Positions 24,538-32,774 of a DNA stretch of 33,842 bases are shown here, one piece after another. The stretch comes from an uncultured Bacilli bacterium (GTDB lineage: Bacteria > Bacillota_I > Bacilli_A > RF39 > UBA660): assembly GCA_910588025.1 (NCBI GenBank), contig CAJUQG010000002.1:91523-125364 (forward strand). The letters run 5' to 3'. Made by a program: the position numbers and the translations under genes. The notes under the pieces were generated by a model. It was not told the origin of the DNA, ran no database searches, and saw nothing but the letters and a program-made list of their open reading frames with translations. Position 1 is the first letter of the stretch; each line of letters begins with the position of its first letter.

Positions 24538-24954
24538 ATGATAGTAAGGGTTAAAAAAGATAAAGATTATGCTGTAATGAGTAATTATCATTTTAAAGAT
24601 AGGAATTTAAGTTTAAGAGCAAAGGGTTTGATATCTTTAATGTTATCACTTCCTAATAATTGGGATTATTCAATTAATGGATTGTGTAGTATATGCAATG
24701 AATCAAGAACAACTATAAGAAATACCTTAAAAGAATTGAGAGATAATCATTATTTAGAAATGAACGAAAATCGTGATGAAAAATGAAAATTTACTTATGA
24801 TTATATAGTTTATGAAATTCCTAATATTAATCCATAGGGTGATTTTCGCCTTATGGATTTTCCGCATACGTTTTTTTATATACAATTAAGTATTTAAATA
24901 ATAAAGTATTAAAAACAAATAGATAAAACAGATAAAACCAATATTTAATTTTGG
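24538..24954 (+). pseudogene. Helix-turn-helix replication protein of plasmid/ICE type, eroded by nonsense codons
   Basis: ATG 24538 follows AAAAGGAG. The first 82 residues (VKKDKDYAVMSNYHFKDRNL, SLRAKGLISLMLSLPNNWDY, a winged-helix NESRTTIRNTLKELRDNHYL) match the N-terminal DnaD-like/helix-turn-helix proteins of Firmicute mobile elements. A TGA at 24784 then interrupts, but the same frame continues with KFTYDYIVYEIPNINP, a TAG, GDFRLMDFPHTF, QLSI and a tail ending KTDKTNI, which resembles the family's MDFP-x-TENP-x-QLNTK...KTNKTN linker. This indicates in-place decay by point mutation after loss of function. TGA is a real stop in this genome. Confidence 0.6.
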
Positions 24955-24975
24955 TAAGTAAAATAACTGTAAATA

Positions 24976-25005
24976 GTCGATTTTTGTCGACAAATATAGT
25001 ATAAT
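24976..25005 (+). promoter_or_regulatory. Promoter of the restriction operon with an overlapping palindrome
   Basis: A perfect TATAAT lies at 25000-25005, ~70 bases before the fic gene. The spacer/-35 region holds the inverted repeat GTCGA (24976-24980)-N6-TCGAC (24987-24991), a possible repressor site. No good -35 hexamer is seen at 17 nt, consistent with a regulated promoter. Confidence 0.5.
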
Positions 25006-25077
25006 TAAGGTACTTAGTTATTCTTGAATAATTAAATGGTTGGTATTTGTGAAGTCTGATTGTGGAGGGTAAAATTT

Positions 25078-25896
25078 ATGAATGAAAAAACTTATGATGA
25101 AGTATTAGATGAAAAAAATCCTAGAATAAAACAATTATATTGGGATATTGCTTTTGGTTTACAAGAGGTTGATAGATTAAAACCATCAAAATATATGGTT
25201 GAACTTGCTAATAAACATATTAAAGGAATTAAAACTTATAAAGAAGTCCAAACTGAAATTACTTCTTATCATGAGAATAGTAATTTTGCTGATGAAAAAG
25301 AAGCTGATGAAGTAGCAACTGCCATCTATGAAATATTAAATGATGGTGCTTTTAGATTTGATTATTTGACTTATAAAAATTATCATAAAAGGCTATTTCT
25401 AAATTTAGATAAAAAGGTTTATAATGCTGGAGAGTTTAGAATTTATAATTTTACAAAAGATGAAGAGATATTAGATAATGATACTGTTACTTATCAATCT
25501 TATGACTTAATAGAAAAAACTTTAAAATATGATTTTGAAGAAGAAAAACAAATAGACTATTCTAAATTTACTAATGATGAATTAATAGAAAGAATTGCTG
25601 AATTCACATCGAGAATATGGCAAGTTCATCCTTTTAATGAAGGCAATACTAGAACTACTGCTGTATTTATTCAAAAATATTTAATAAGTATAGGTTTTGA
25701 TGTTAATAATGATTTATTTAAAGATAATTCGTTATATTTTAGAAATGCTTTGGTAAGAGCTAATTATACTAATTATGCTAAAGGAATAAAGGAAACTAAG
25801 AAATATTTAATTAAGTTTTATGAAAATTTATTATTTAATAAAAATAACAAGTTAATAAATAATGAATTATATATAACTGAAAAAGAGGATAATTAG
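25078..25896 (+). CDS. Fic-domain protein, first gene of the type I restriction operon
   Basis: 272 residues from ATG 25078, nine bases after GGAGGG. The Fic core HPFNEGNTRTTAVFIQKYL keeps the catalytic His, the metal-binding acidic residue and the Arg, with Thr at the usual Gly/Lys position (HPFx[D/E]GNxR). A region upstream (AFRFDYLTYKNYHKRLF) is typical of the Fic fold flap. Fic proteins transfer AMP or related groups to Tyr/Ser/Thr of proteins. It ends 18 bases before the hsdM start and shares that operon, so it may modify a component of the restriction system or act when it fails; the target is unknown. No separate anti-Fic (inhibitory S/TxxxE(G/N) helix) gene was seen; I could not identify such a helix within the protein. 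Confidence 0.88.
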   Translation: MNEKTYDEVLDEKNPRIKQLYWDIAFGLQEVDRLKPSKYMVELANKHIKGIKTYKEVQTEITSYHENSNFADEKEADEVATAIYEILNDGAFRFDYLTYKNYHKRLFLNLDKKVYNAGEFRIYNFTKDEEILDNDTVTYQSYDLIEKTLKYDFEEEKQIDYSKFTNDELIERIAEFTSRIWQVHPFNEGNTRTTAVFIQKYLISIGFDVNNDLFKDNSLYFRNALVRANYTNYAKGIKETKKYLIKFYENLLFNKNNKLINNELYITEKEDN

Positions 25897-25914
25897 GATT
25901 TGGAGGTAGTACAA

Positions 25915-27480
25915 GTGAGTAGGAAAGAGCACGAAAGAGATGAATTGCATAAGACAATTTGGAAAATAGCTAATGAACTTAGAGGATCAGTTGATGGGTG
26001 GGATTTTAAACAATATGTTTTAGGATTATTATTTTATAGATTTATATCTGAAAACATTGAAAATTATGTTAATGATAATCAAAGAAAAGCAGGTGTTGCA
26101 GATTTTGAATATAGGAATATCTCAGATGAAGAAGCTTTGTTAGGTAAAACTCAAATATTAGAAGAAAAAGGTTTTTTCATACTACCTAGTGAGTTATTTT
26201 GTAATGTAAGAAAAGGAGCTGATAAAAATGAAAATTTAAATGTTGTTATATCTAATGTATTTAATAATATTGAAGCATCAGCTAGAGGAACTGCTTCAGA
26301 AAATGATGTCAAAGGTTTATTTGATGACTTTACAATAGATAATAAATTAGGTAATACTGTAGATGAAAGAAATGAAAAACTAGTTAGATTATTTAATGCT
26401 ATAGGTGAGTTAAACTTTGGTGAATATACAGATAATAATATTGATTTATTTGGTGATGCTTATGAGTTTTTAATGACTATGTATGCATCTTCAGCTGGTA
26501 AATCTGGTGGTGAGTTTTTTACACCACAAGAAGTTGGTGAGTTACTTGCTAAGATTGTTATAATGGATAAAACTTCTGTTAATAAAGTTTATGATCCAGC
26601 TTGTGGATCTGGCGGCCTATTACTTAAATTTGCTAAGATACTAGGTAAAGAAAATGTAAGAGAAGGTTTTTTTGGTCAAGAAATTAACTTAACTACTTAT
26701 AATTTAGCTAGAATAAATATGTTTTTACATAATATCAATTATAATAATTTTAGTATTGAACGTGGTGATACTTTAATACATCCAGCACATTGGAACGATG
26801 AGCCGTTTGATGCAATTGTATCTAATCCACCTTATTCTATTAAATGGGCAGGCAAAGAAAATCCGTTACTTATTAATGATGAAAGATTTTCGCCTGCTGG
26901 AGTACTAGCACCTTCTAGTAAAGCTGATTTAGCTTTTACTATGCATATGTTATCTTGGCTATCTCCTAAAGGTACTGCTGCAATAGTTGAATTTCCTGGA
27001 GTTTTATATAGAGGTGGAGCTGAACAAAAGATTAGACAATACATGATTGATAATAATTTTGTTGATACTGTTATTCAACTACCTTCTGATTTATTCTTTG
27101 GTACTTCTATCGCTACATGTATTTTAGTATTAAAGAAGAATAAGACTGATAACAATATACTATTTTTAGATGCCAGTGATGAGTTTGTAAGAAATACTAA
27201 CAAGAATAAACTATCTGCTGATAATATTAATAATATTGTTGATTTATTAAAAAATAGAGTTGCTGTTGAAGGTAAGGCGTATTTAGCTACTTATGAAGAA
27301 GTTAAGGATAATGATTATAATATTTCTGTCAACTCATATTTAAGAACCAATATTGGTAGTGAAACAATAGACATAACAGAGGTAAATAAAAGATTAGCTG
27401 AGATAGTTCCAAGACAACAACAACTACGTGCTGAGTTAGAAGAAATAATCAGAGAATTAGAAGTTGATTATCATGAGTAG
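25915..27480 (+). CDS. hsdM: Type I restriction-modification DNA methyltransferase subunit HsdM
   Basis: 521 residues from GTG 25915 (GGAGG eight bases upstream; the TTG at 25900 overlaps that site). The N-terminal domain (KQYVLGLLFYRFISENIEN) is followed by EFFTPQEVGELLAKIV, the SAM-binding motif VYDPACGSGGLLLKF and the catalytic N6-adenine motif AIVSNPPYSIKW. It modifies adenines in the bipartite site chosen by HsdS, in an M2S complex. It overlaps hsdS by eight bases, implying coupled translation. Confidence 0.97.
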   Translation: MSRKEHERDELHKTIWKIANELRGSVDGWDFKQYVLGLLFYRFISENIENYVNDNQRKAGVADFEYRNISDEEALLGKTQILEEKGFFILPSELFCNVRKGADKNENLNVVISNVFNNIEASARGTASENDVKGLFDDFTIDNKLGNTVDERNEKLVRLFNAIGELNFGEYTDNNIDLFGDAYEFLMTMYASSAGKSGGEFFTPQEVGELLAKIVIMDKTSVNKVYDPACGSGGLLLKFAKILGKENVREGFFGQEINLTTYNLARINMFLHNINYNNFSIERGDTLIHPAHWNDEPFDAIVSNPPYSIKWAGKENPLLINDERFSPAGVLAPSSKADLAFTMHMLSWLSPKGTAAIVEFPGVLYRGGAEQKIRQYMIDNNFVDTVIQLPSDLFFGTSIATCILVLKKNKTDNNILFLDASDEFVRNTNKNKLSADNINNIVDLLKNRVAVEGKAYLATYEEVKDNDYNISVNSYLRTNIGSETIDITEVNKRLAEIVPRQQQLRAELEEIIRELEVDYHE

Positions 27481-28732
27481 GATTAATGAATTGATTCAAG
27501 AGAAATGTCCTAATGGGGTTGAGTATAAAAAACTGAAAGAAATTGGAGACACTTTTACTGGATTAAGTGGTAAGTGTAAGAATGATTTTACTGATGGTAA
27601 TTCAAGATATATTACCTATACAAACATTTATAATAATCCTGCAGTTAGGTTGGATTTAGATGATAAGGTAGTTGTTGCAAATAATGAAAATCAAAACAAA
27701 CTAGAATATGGTGATATTTTAGTAGCTGGTTCATCAGAAAATTTAGAAGATAGTGGGATGATTTCGGTTGTTTGTGATAAACCCAAAGAAAACATTTATT
27801 TAAATAGTTTCTGTTTTGGTTTTAGGTTGAATAAGGAGTTTAGGGATAGATTAATACCAGGGTTTTCAAAACATATATTTAGAAATATAACTTTTAGAAA
27901 TCAGATACTATCATGTTCGTTTGGTGTAACTAGATATAATTTAAATAAGAAGAGATTTTTAGACTTAACTATTCCTGTTCCACCAATAGAAGTACAAAAG
28001 GAGATAGTTCGAATTCTTGATAAATTTGGCGAGCTAGAAGCGGAGCTAGAAGCGGAGCTAGAAGCGAGAAAGAGTCAATACAAGTTTTGGCGTGAGAAAA
28101 TATTTAGTAAAGATGATAATTTGATGGCAATTGGATATTTACTTGAAAGTAAAGGATATATAAGAGGCCCTTTCGGTTCAGCTTTAGTTAAAGCTGATAT
28201 GGTTTCTGAGGGAATGCCTGTTTATGAACAACAACATGCAATATATAATCATAGGGATTTTAGATACTTTATAACATTAGATAAAGCAAAGAAACTCGAA
28301 AGATTTTCAATTAAACCAAATGATTTAATTATTAGTTGTTCTGGTACTGTTGGAAAAGTATCTGTTATATTAGATAATGACCCTAAAGGAATTATAAATC
28401 AAGCATTGCTAATATTAAGGTTGAATAAGAAATTAATTATGCCAAAGTATATGAAATACTATTTGGAATCCCCACTAGGCTATAGAAGTATTACTGCTAA
28501 TACTAACAAATCTGCACAGGTTAATATTGCCAGTAGGGATGCTATTGAGAAAATAATGATTCCTGTTCCACCATTAGAGGAGCAAGAACGTATAATGAAT
28601 ATTTTAGATAAGTTTGATGCATTAGTTAATGATATAACCGAGGGAATACCTGCTGAGATAGAATTAAGAAGACAACAATATGATTATTATAGAAATAAAC
28701 TTTTAAGTTTTGAAGAATTACCAGTAAATTAA
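27473..28732 (+). CDS. hsdS: Type I restriction-modification specificity subunit HsdS
   Basis: 419 residues from ATG 27473. It has two target-recognition domains, each followed by a conserved helix: the first TRD (~15-165) ends LTIPVPPIEVQKEIVRILDK, then comes a central spacer with three ELEA units and KSQYKFWREKIF; the second TRD (~215-375) ends IMIPVPPLEEQERIMNILDK followed by RRQQYDYYRNKLLSF. The two half-sites give a bipartite DNA target whose spacing depends on the helix length. Each TRD resembles type I families, but the recognition sequence cannot be predicted here. Confidence 0.95.
   Translation: MSRINELIQEKCPNGVEYKKLKEIGDTFTGLSGKCKNDFTDGNSRYITYTNIYNNPAVRLDLDDKVVVANNENQNKLEYGDILVAGSSENLEDSGMISVVCDKPKENIYLNSFCFGFRLNKEFRDRLIPGFSKHIFRNITFRNQILSCSFGVTRYNLNKKRFLDLTIPVPPIEVQKEIVRILDKFGELEAELEAELEARKSQYKFWREKIFSKDDNLMAIGYLLESKGYIRGPFGSALVKADMVSEGMPVYEQQHAIYNHRDFRYFITLDKAKKLERFSIKPNDLIISCSGTVGKVSVILDNDPKGIINQALLILRLNKKLIMPKYMKYYLESPLGYRSITANTNKSAQVNIASRDAIEKIMIPVPPLEEQERIMNILDKFDALVNDITEGIPAEIELRRQQYDYYRNKLLSFEELPVN
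28031..28066 (+). repeat. Three perfect 12-bp repeats in the HsdS central spacer
   Basis: GAGCTAGAAGCG occurs three times in tandem (28031-28042, 28043-28054, 28055-28066), coding ELEA-ELEA-ELEA in frame. The unit length (12 bp, four residues) equals the TAEL repeats whose copy number changes site spacing in EcoR124I and its relative. Confidence 0.95.
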
Positions 28733-28745
28733 GAGGTTTTGTATT

Positions 28746-29603
28746 ATGAAAATAAATAAATGGACATTTTATATTAGTATGGTTATAAATGTACTGCTAC
28801 TAATGGCTAGTACAATTCTTAATTTTAATTTTAAAGATAATTCTACTGTAGCATATATAGTAAGTATTTTATTAAACATTTTTGCTGGTTCGTTTATCCT
28901 TTCTGTAACTTCATTTGTAAACTATTATATTTGTAGAAGATATTTATTGAGAGATATTATGAATGAGTGTTTAAAGTATTCTCAAATGTTTTCTAAATTG
29001 GAGTATTTTATTCCTAAGAAATATCATGAAGAGGATTTAAATGTTATTAAGGTAAAAAATAAGAAAGAATTTATTGAGCAATATAAGAGTGATTTAGAAT
29101 TCGATAATAAACATAAGTTAGAACAAGTATTAAAAGAATATATTTCTTTATCTGAAACTAGTACTCGCCAATTATGGAATATGTATGATGATTTAGATTT
29201 TATTACTGATGTCAGAAACAAGAAAAAACAAGAATATTGGAAAAATATTTTTAATTACATTTATTCTAATATATGTATCATTAAAGAGTATTCTTATCAT
29301 TTTAAAATATATATGGCTGCTATTAATGGTAATTATAAAGTAAATGAAGAAAAGTTATTAGAGTTGCAAGATAAGATATTTTTTTGCAAGAAATATAATT
29401 ATGATAATGGTGAAGAAGTTAAAGATATACTTTCAAAATTAGAAGTAGGTTATGAAACTATATCAGGTGGTAATTCAAAAGAATTTACATTAGTTTATAA
29501 TGAAACTTCAAATTATTTACTAAAAATGTTTGATGCAGTTGGCAAAGACAATTACTTTAATAAAAATTATTCTGGGTTAGGAAGTGATGATGATGATGAG
29601 TAA
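28746..29603 (+). CDS. Unknown two-TM protein inside the type I restriction operon
   Basis: I do not recognise this 285-residue protein. Two N-terminal membrane segments (~7-24 and ~34-60; WTFYISMVINVLLLMAST, YIVSILLNIFAGSFILSV) are followed by a ~220-residue charged, Tyr-rich, helical cytoplasmic region with no known catalytic motif visible (e.g. KYHEEDLNVIKVKNKKEF, ETSTRQLWNMYDDLDF), ending in GLGSDDDDE. ATG 28746 follows AGAGG; the gene sits 13 bases after hsdS and overlaps hsdR. A conserved place within the operon would suggest a membrane effector or a partner of HsdR. Coupling to hsdR through the overlap argues that it is an integral operon member rather than a random insert. Confidence 0.75.
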   Translation: MKINKWTFYISMVINVLLLMASTILNFNFKDNSTVAYIVSILLNIFAGSFILSVTSFVNYYICRRYLLRDIMNECLKYSQMFSKLEYFIPKKYHEEDLNVIKVKNKKEFIEQYKSDLEFDNKHKLEQVLKEYISLSETSTRQLWNMYDDLDFITDVRNKKKQEYWKNIFNYIYSNICIIKEYSYHFKIYMAAINGNYKVNEEKLLELQDKIFFCKKYNYDNGEEVKDILSKLEVGYETISGGNSKEFTLVYNETSNYLLKMFDAVGKDNYFNKNYSGLGSDDDDE

Positions 29604-32600
29604 TATAGGTTTAATAAGTGATAATGATAACTCTACTGTATTAGCAGAATATACAGGCTTGAATAGAGTTGCTACTTCTTTTCAAAGTGAGGCTGCTCTT
29701 GAGAAAGAATTTATTAAAACATTAGTTGATCAAGGTTATGAGAAATTAACTATAAACTTTGAGAATGAGTTAATTCTTAACTTAAGACGTCAGTTGGAGA
29801 AGCTAAATAATTATACCTTTACTAATGGTGAATGGGATTCATTCTTTACTAAGGTTATTGCTAATAAAAATGATTATATTATAGAGAAGACTAGACTTAT
29901 TCAAGAGGATTATAAGCAAGAGATAACTCTAGACTCTGGAGAAAAGAAAAATATTTATCTAGTAGATAAGAACAATATTCACAACAACAGTGTTCAGGTA
30001 TTAAATCAATATGTAAATAATGATGGTAATTATGATAATAGATATGATGTTACTATTTTAGTTAATGGCCTTCCTTTAGTTCATATAGAGCTTAAAAAGA
30101 GAGGCGTTGATTTAAGAGAAGCATTTAACCAAATTGAAAGATATCAAAGAGATTCTTTTTGGGCAGGATGTGGTTTATATAATTTTGTTCAAATATTTGT
30201 TATATCGAATGGGACACTTACTAAGTATTATTCTAATACTACTAGAGAGTTTCATATTAATAATCAGAAGAAAAAGAAATCTAATTCATTTGAATTTACT
30301 TCCTATTGGGCAGATCAAAAAAATAATGGTATAACTGATTTAATTGATTTTGCTAAAACATTTTTGACTAAGCATACTTTACTTAATGTTTTAACGAAAT
30401 ATTGTGTACTTACAAGTGAAGAAGATTTACTTGTAATGAGACCTTATCAGATAGTTGCTACTGAGAAGATATTAAATAGAATAACTATTGCTTACAATAA
30501 TAAGTTCTATGGTTCTATTAAGTCTGGTGGTTATATATGGCATACAACTGGTTCTGGTAAGACGCTTACTTCTTTTAAAACATCCCAACTTGCTAGTAAA
30601 TTAGATTTTATTGATAAGGTTTTATTTGTTGTAGATAGAAAAGATTTAGATTATCAAACAATGAAAGAGTATGATAGGTTTAAGGAAGGAGCGGCTAATT
30701 CTAATACTTCTACTAAGGTATTAGAAGAACAATTACATGATGATAATGCTAAAATAATAATCACTACTATTCAAAAACTTTCACAATTTATTAAAAAGAA
30801 TGAGAATAGTGAAGTATTTAATAAGCATGTAGTATTTATTTTTGATGAATGTCATAGGTCGCAATTTGGCGATATGCATAAAGCTATTATAAAAAAGTTT
30901 AAAAAATATTATTTATTTGGTTTTACAGGTACACCAATATTTCCAGAGAATGCTAGAACTATTAAAGGTGTAGCTGAAACTACTGAGCAAATCTTTGGAG
31001 AGAGATTACATACTTATACAATTGTTAATGCTATTGCTGATAAGAATGTTTTACCTTTTAGATATGAGTATGTTGGTAGAGTTGATATCAGAGATGATGT
31101 TAATGATGAAAAAGTTTACAATATAGATGAAGAAAAATTATTTGATAATCAGATGAGAATAAGTATGATTACCTTATATATAATTGATCATTTTAGTACC
31201 AAGACAAAGACTAGTGAAAGCTATGTATATTCAACTCTTGATAATGTAATAGAAGTTGCTAAAAAGCAGGATACAGAGGAAATTAAGACTAAGAAAAATG
31301 TTAATGGTTTTAATTCAATATTTGCTGTTTCTAGTATCAAAATGGCAAAGGAATATTATGCTGAGTTTAAAAAAGAATTATCGTTTAGTAATAGCAATCT
31401 TAAAATAGCATTAATTTATTCTTATGGCGTTAATGGTGAAGATGGTGTTATTGATGAAAATTCTGAGTCTACAGAGGCACTTAGTACTGATGACAGAACA
31501 TTCTTAGAAGGTGCTATTAAAGACTATAATAAGATGTTTGGTACAAGTTATGATACATCATCAGAACGTTTTCAAAATTATTATAAAGATATATCTTTAA
31601 GAATGAAAAATAGAGAAATAGATATTTTAATAGTTGCTAATATGTTTTTAACTGGATTTGATGCTAAAACATTAAATACATTATGGGTAGATAAAAACCT
31701 TAAGTGGCATGGTTTGATACAAGCTTTTTCTAGAACCAACAGAATACTTAATAGTGTAAAGACATATGGGAATATTGTTTCATTTAGAAATCTAGAAGAC
31801 AGACTTAATGAAGCGCTTGCTAAATTTGGTGATGAAGAAGCTCATGGTATAGTTTTACTAAAGCCATATAAAGATTATTATTATGGTTATCAAGATGATA
31901 ACGGCAAAACATTTGAAGGTTATAAATCATTAGTAGAAAAATTAACTTCTAAATTTGTACCTGGTGAGTTAATGCAGAGTGAAGCAGAACAAAAAGAGTT
32001 TATTAAATTATATGGTGCTATATTAAAGGTAACAAATATTTTATCTTCGTTTGACGAGTTTAAAGATGAAGAACTTATCAATGAAAGAGAAAAGCAAGAT
32101 TATCATAGCATTTATATCGAACTATACAATGACTTTAGGAATAGAGCTAAGCAAGAAAAAACAGATGTTACTGATGATGTAGTATTTGAAATGGAACTTA
32201 TCAAATCTATAGAAGTTAACATTGATTACATCTTAGGCTTAGTCAAGAAGTATCATGACTCTAACATGGAGGATAAAGAGATACTTGTTACTATAGAAAA
32301 GACAATCATGGCAAGCCCTGATTTAAGAAATAAGAAGGATCTAATTCAGGCATTTATTGATTCGCTTGATCAGGATTCAAATGTTTATGCCGATTTTGAA
32401 TTATTCATGAATAGTAAAAGATGTGAAGAACTAGATAGGATAATTATTGAAGAAAATCTAAATAAAGATGAGACATATAGTTTTATTCAAAGAGCTTTTG
32501 AACAAGGTAGAGTAGAAACTAATGGTACTGAAGTATCAACCATACTTCCGCCTATGAGTATGTTTACTCCAACTAATGATAGACAAGAAAAGAAAAATAA

Positions 32601-32664
32601 GGTTATTGATAGATTGCTTGAATTTTTCGACAAATTTTTTAGTATATCTAATGACAAATTTTAA
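29587..32664 (+). CDS. hsdR: Type I restriction endonuclease/translocase subunit HsdR
   Basis: About 1025 residues. The nuclease domain has VTILVNGLPLVHIELKKRG (PD-(D/E)xK type). The superfamily-2 motor has WHTTGSGKTLTSFK (Walker A), VFIFDECHRSQFG (DECH), FGFTGTP and ANMFLTGFDAKTLNTLWVDK to LIQAFSRTNRI (motifs V-VI). It pulls DNA past the bound M2S complex and cuts far from the site. The start is ambiguous: GTG-ATG-ATG-ATG-ATG in a row from 29584, with AGGAAG at 29579-29584; ATG 29590 or 29593 has the best spacing. The start overlaps the end of the membrane-protein gene. Confidence 0.97.
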   Translation: MMMMSNIGLISDNDNSTVLAEYTGLNRVATSFQSEAALEKEFIKTLVDQGYEKLTINFENELILNLRRQLEKLNNYTFTNGEWDSFFTKVIANKNDYIIEKTRLIQEDYKQEITLDSGEKKNIYLVDKNNIHNNSVQVLNQYVNNDGNYDNRYDVTILVNGLPLVHIELKKRGVDLREAFNQIERYQRDSFWAGCGLYNFVQIFVISNGTLTKYYSNTTREFHINNQKKKKSNSFEFTSYWADQKNNGITDLIDFAKTFLTKHTLLNVLTKYCVLTSEEDLLVMRPYQIVATEKILNRITIAYNNKFYGSIKSGGYIWHTTGSGKTLTSFKTSQLASKLDFIDKVLFVVDRKDLDYQTMKEYDRFKEGAANSNTSTKVLEEQLHDDNAKIIITTIQKLSQFIKKNENSEVFNKHVVFIFDECHRSQFGDMHKAIIKKFKKYYLFGFTGTPIFPENARTIKGVAETTEQIFGERLHTYTIVNAIADKNVLPFRYEYVGRVDIRDDVNDEKVYNIDEEKLFDNQMRISMITLYIIDHFSTKTKTSESYVYSTLDNVIEVAKKQDTEEIKTKKNVNGFNSIFAVSSIKMAKEYYAEFKKELSFSNSNLKIALIYSYGVNGEDGVIDENSESTEALSTDDRTFLEGAIKDYNKMFGTSYDTSSERFQNYYKDISLRMKNREIDILIVANMFLTGFDAKTLNTLWVDKNLKWHGLIQAFSRTNRILNSVKTYGNIVSFRNLEDRLNEALAKFGDEEAHGIVLLKPYKDYYYGYQDDNGKTFEGYKSLVEKLTSKFVPGELMQSEAEQKEFIKLYGAILKVTNILSSFDEFKDEELINEREKQDYHSIYIELYNDFRNRAKQEKTDVTDDVVFEMELIKSIEVNIDYILGLVKKYHDSNMEDKEILVTIEKTIMASPDLRNKKDLIQAFIDSLDQDSNVYADFELFMNSKRCEELDRIIIEENLNKDETYSFIQRAFEQGRVETNGTEVSTILPPMSMFTPTNDRQEKKNKVIDRLLEFFDKFFSISNDKF

Positions 32665-32730
32665 AACTTAGTGTAGCAAAAAATATAGCCAATTTATTTG
32701 AGACTATAGAAAAAGTTGTGTAAATAGAAG

Positions 32731-32770
32731 AAAACCTTCCAAAATGATAGAATAGAAAAAGGAAGGTTTT
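32731..32770 (+). promoter_or_regulatory. Hairpin hiding the transposase ribosome-binding site
   Basis: AAAACCTTCC (32731-32740) is exactly complementary to GGAAGGTTTT (32761-32770). The only Shine-Dalgarno for ATG 32775, GGAAGG, lies in the right arm. A transcript reading in from hsdR would fold this stem and block translation, as in IS10/IS50-type protection; the following T stretch is too short for a strong terminator. Confidence 0.6.
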
Positions 32771-32774
32771 TAAA

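Noticed and set aside
24784..24786. TGA read as tryptophan (Mollicutes code), joining the two parts of the replication protein
   Set aside because: yabG, yabQ, the EcfA2-like gene, the Mbeg1-like gene and psd end at TGA, and Trp is coded by TGG in intact genes such as hsdM. The family has Gly at this place, so GGA to TGA mutation is simpler.
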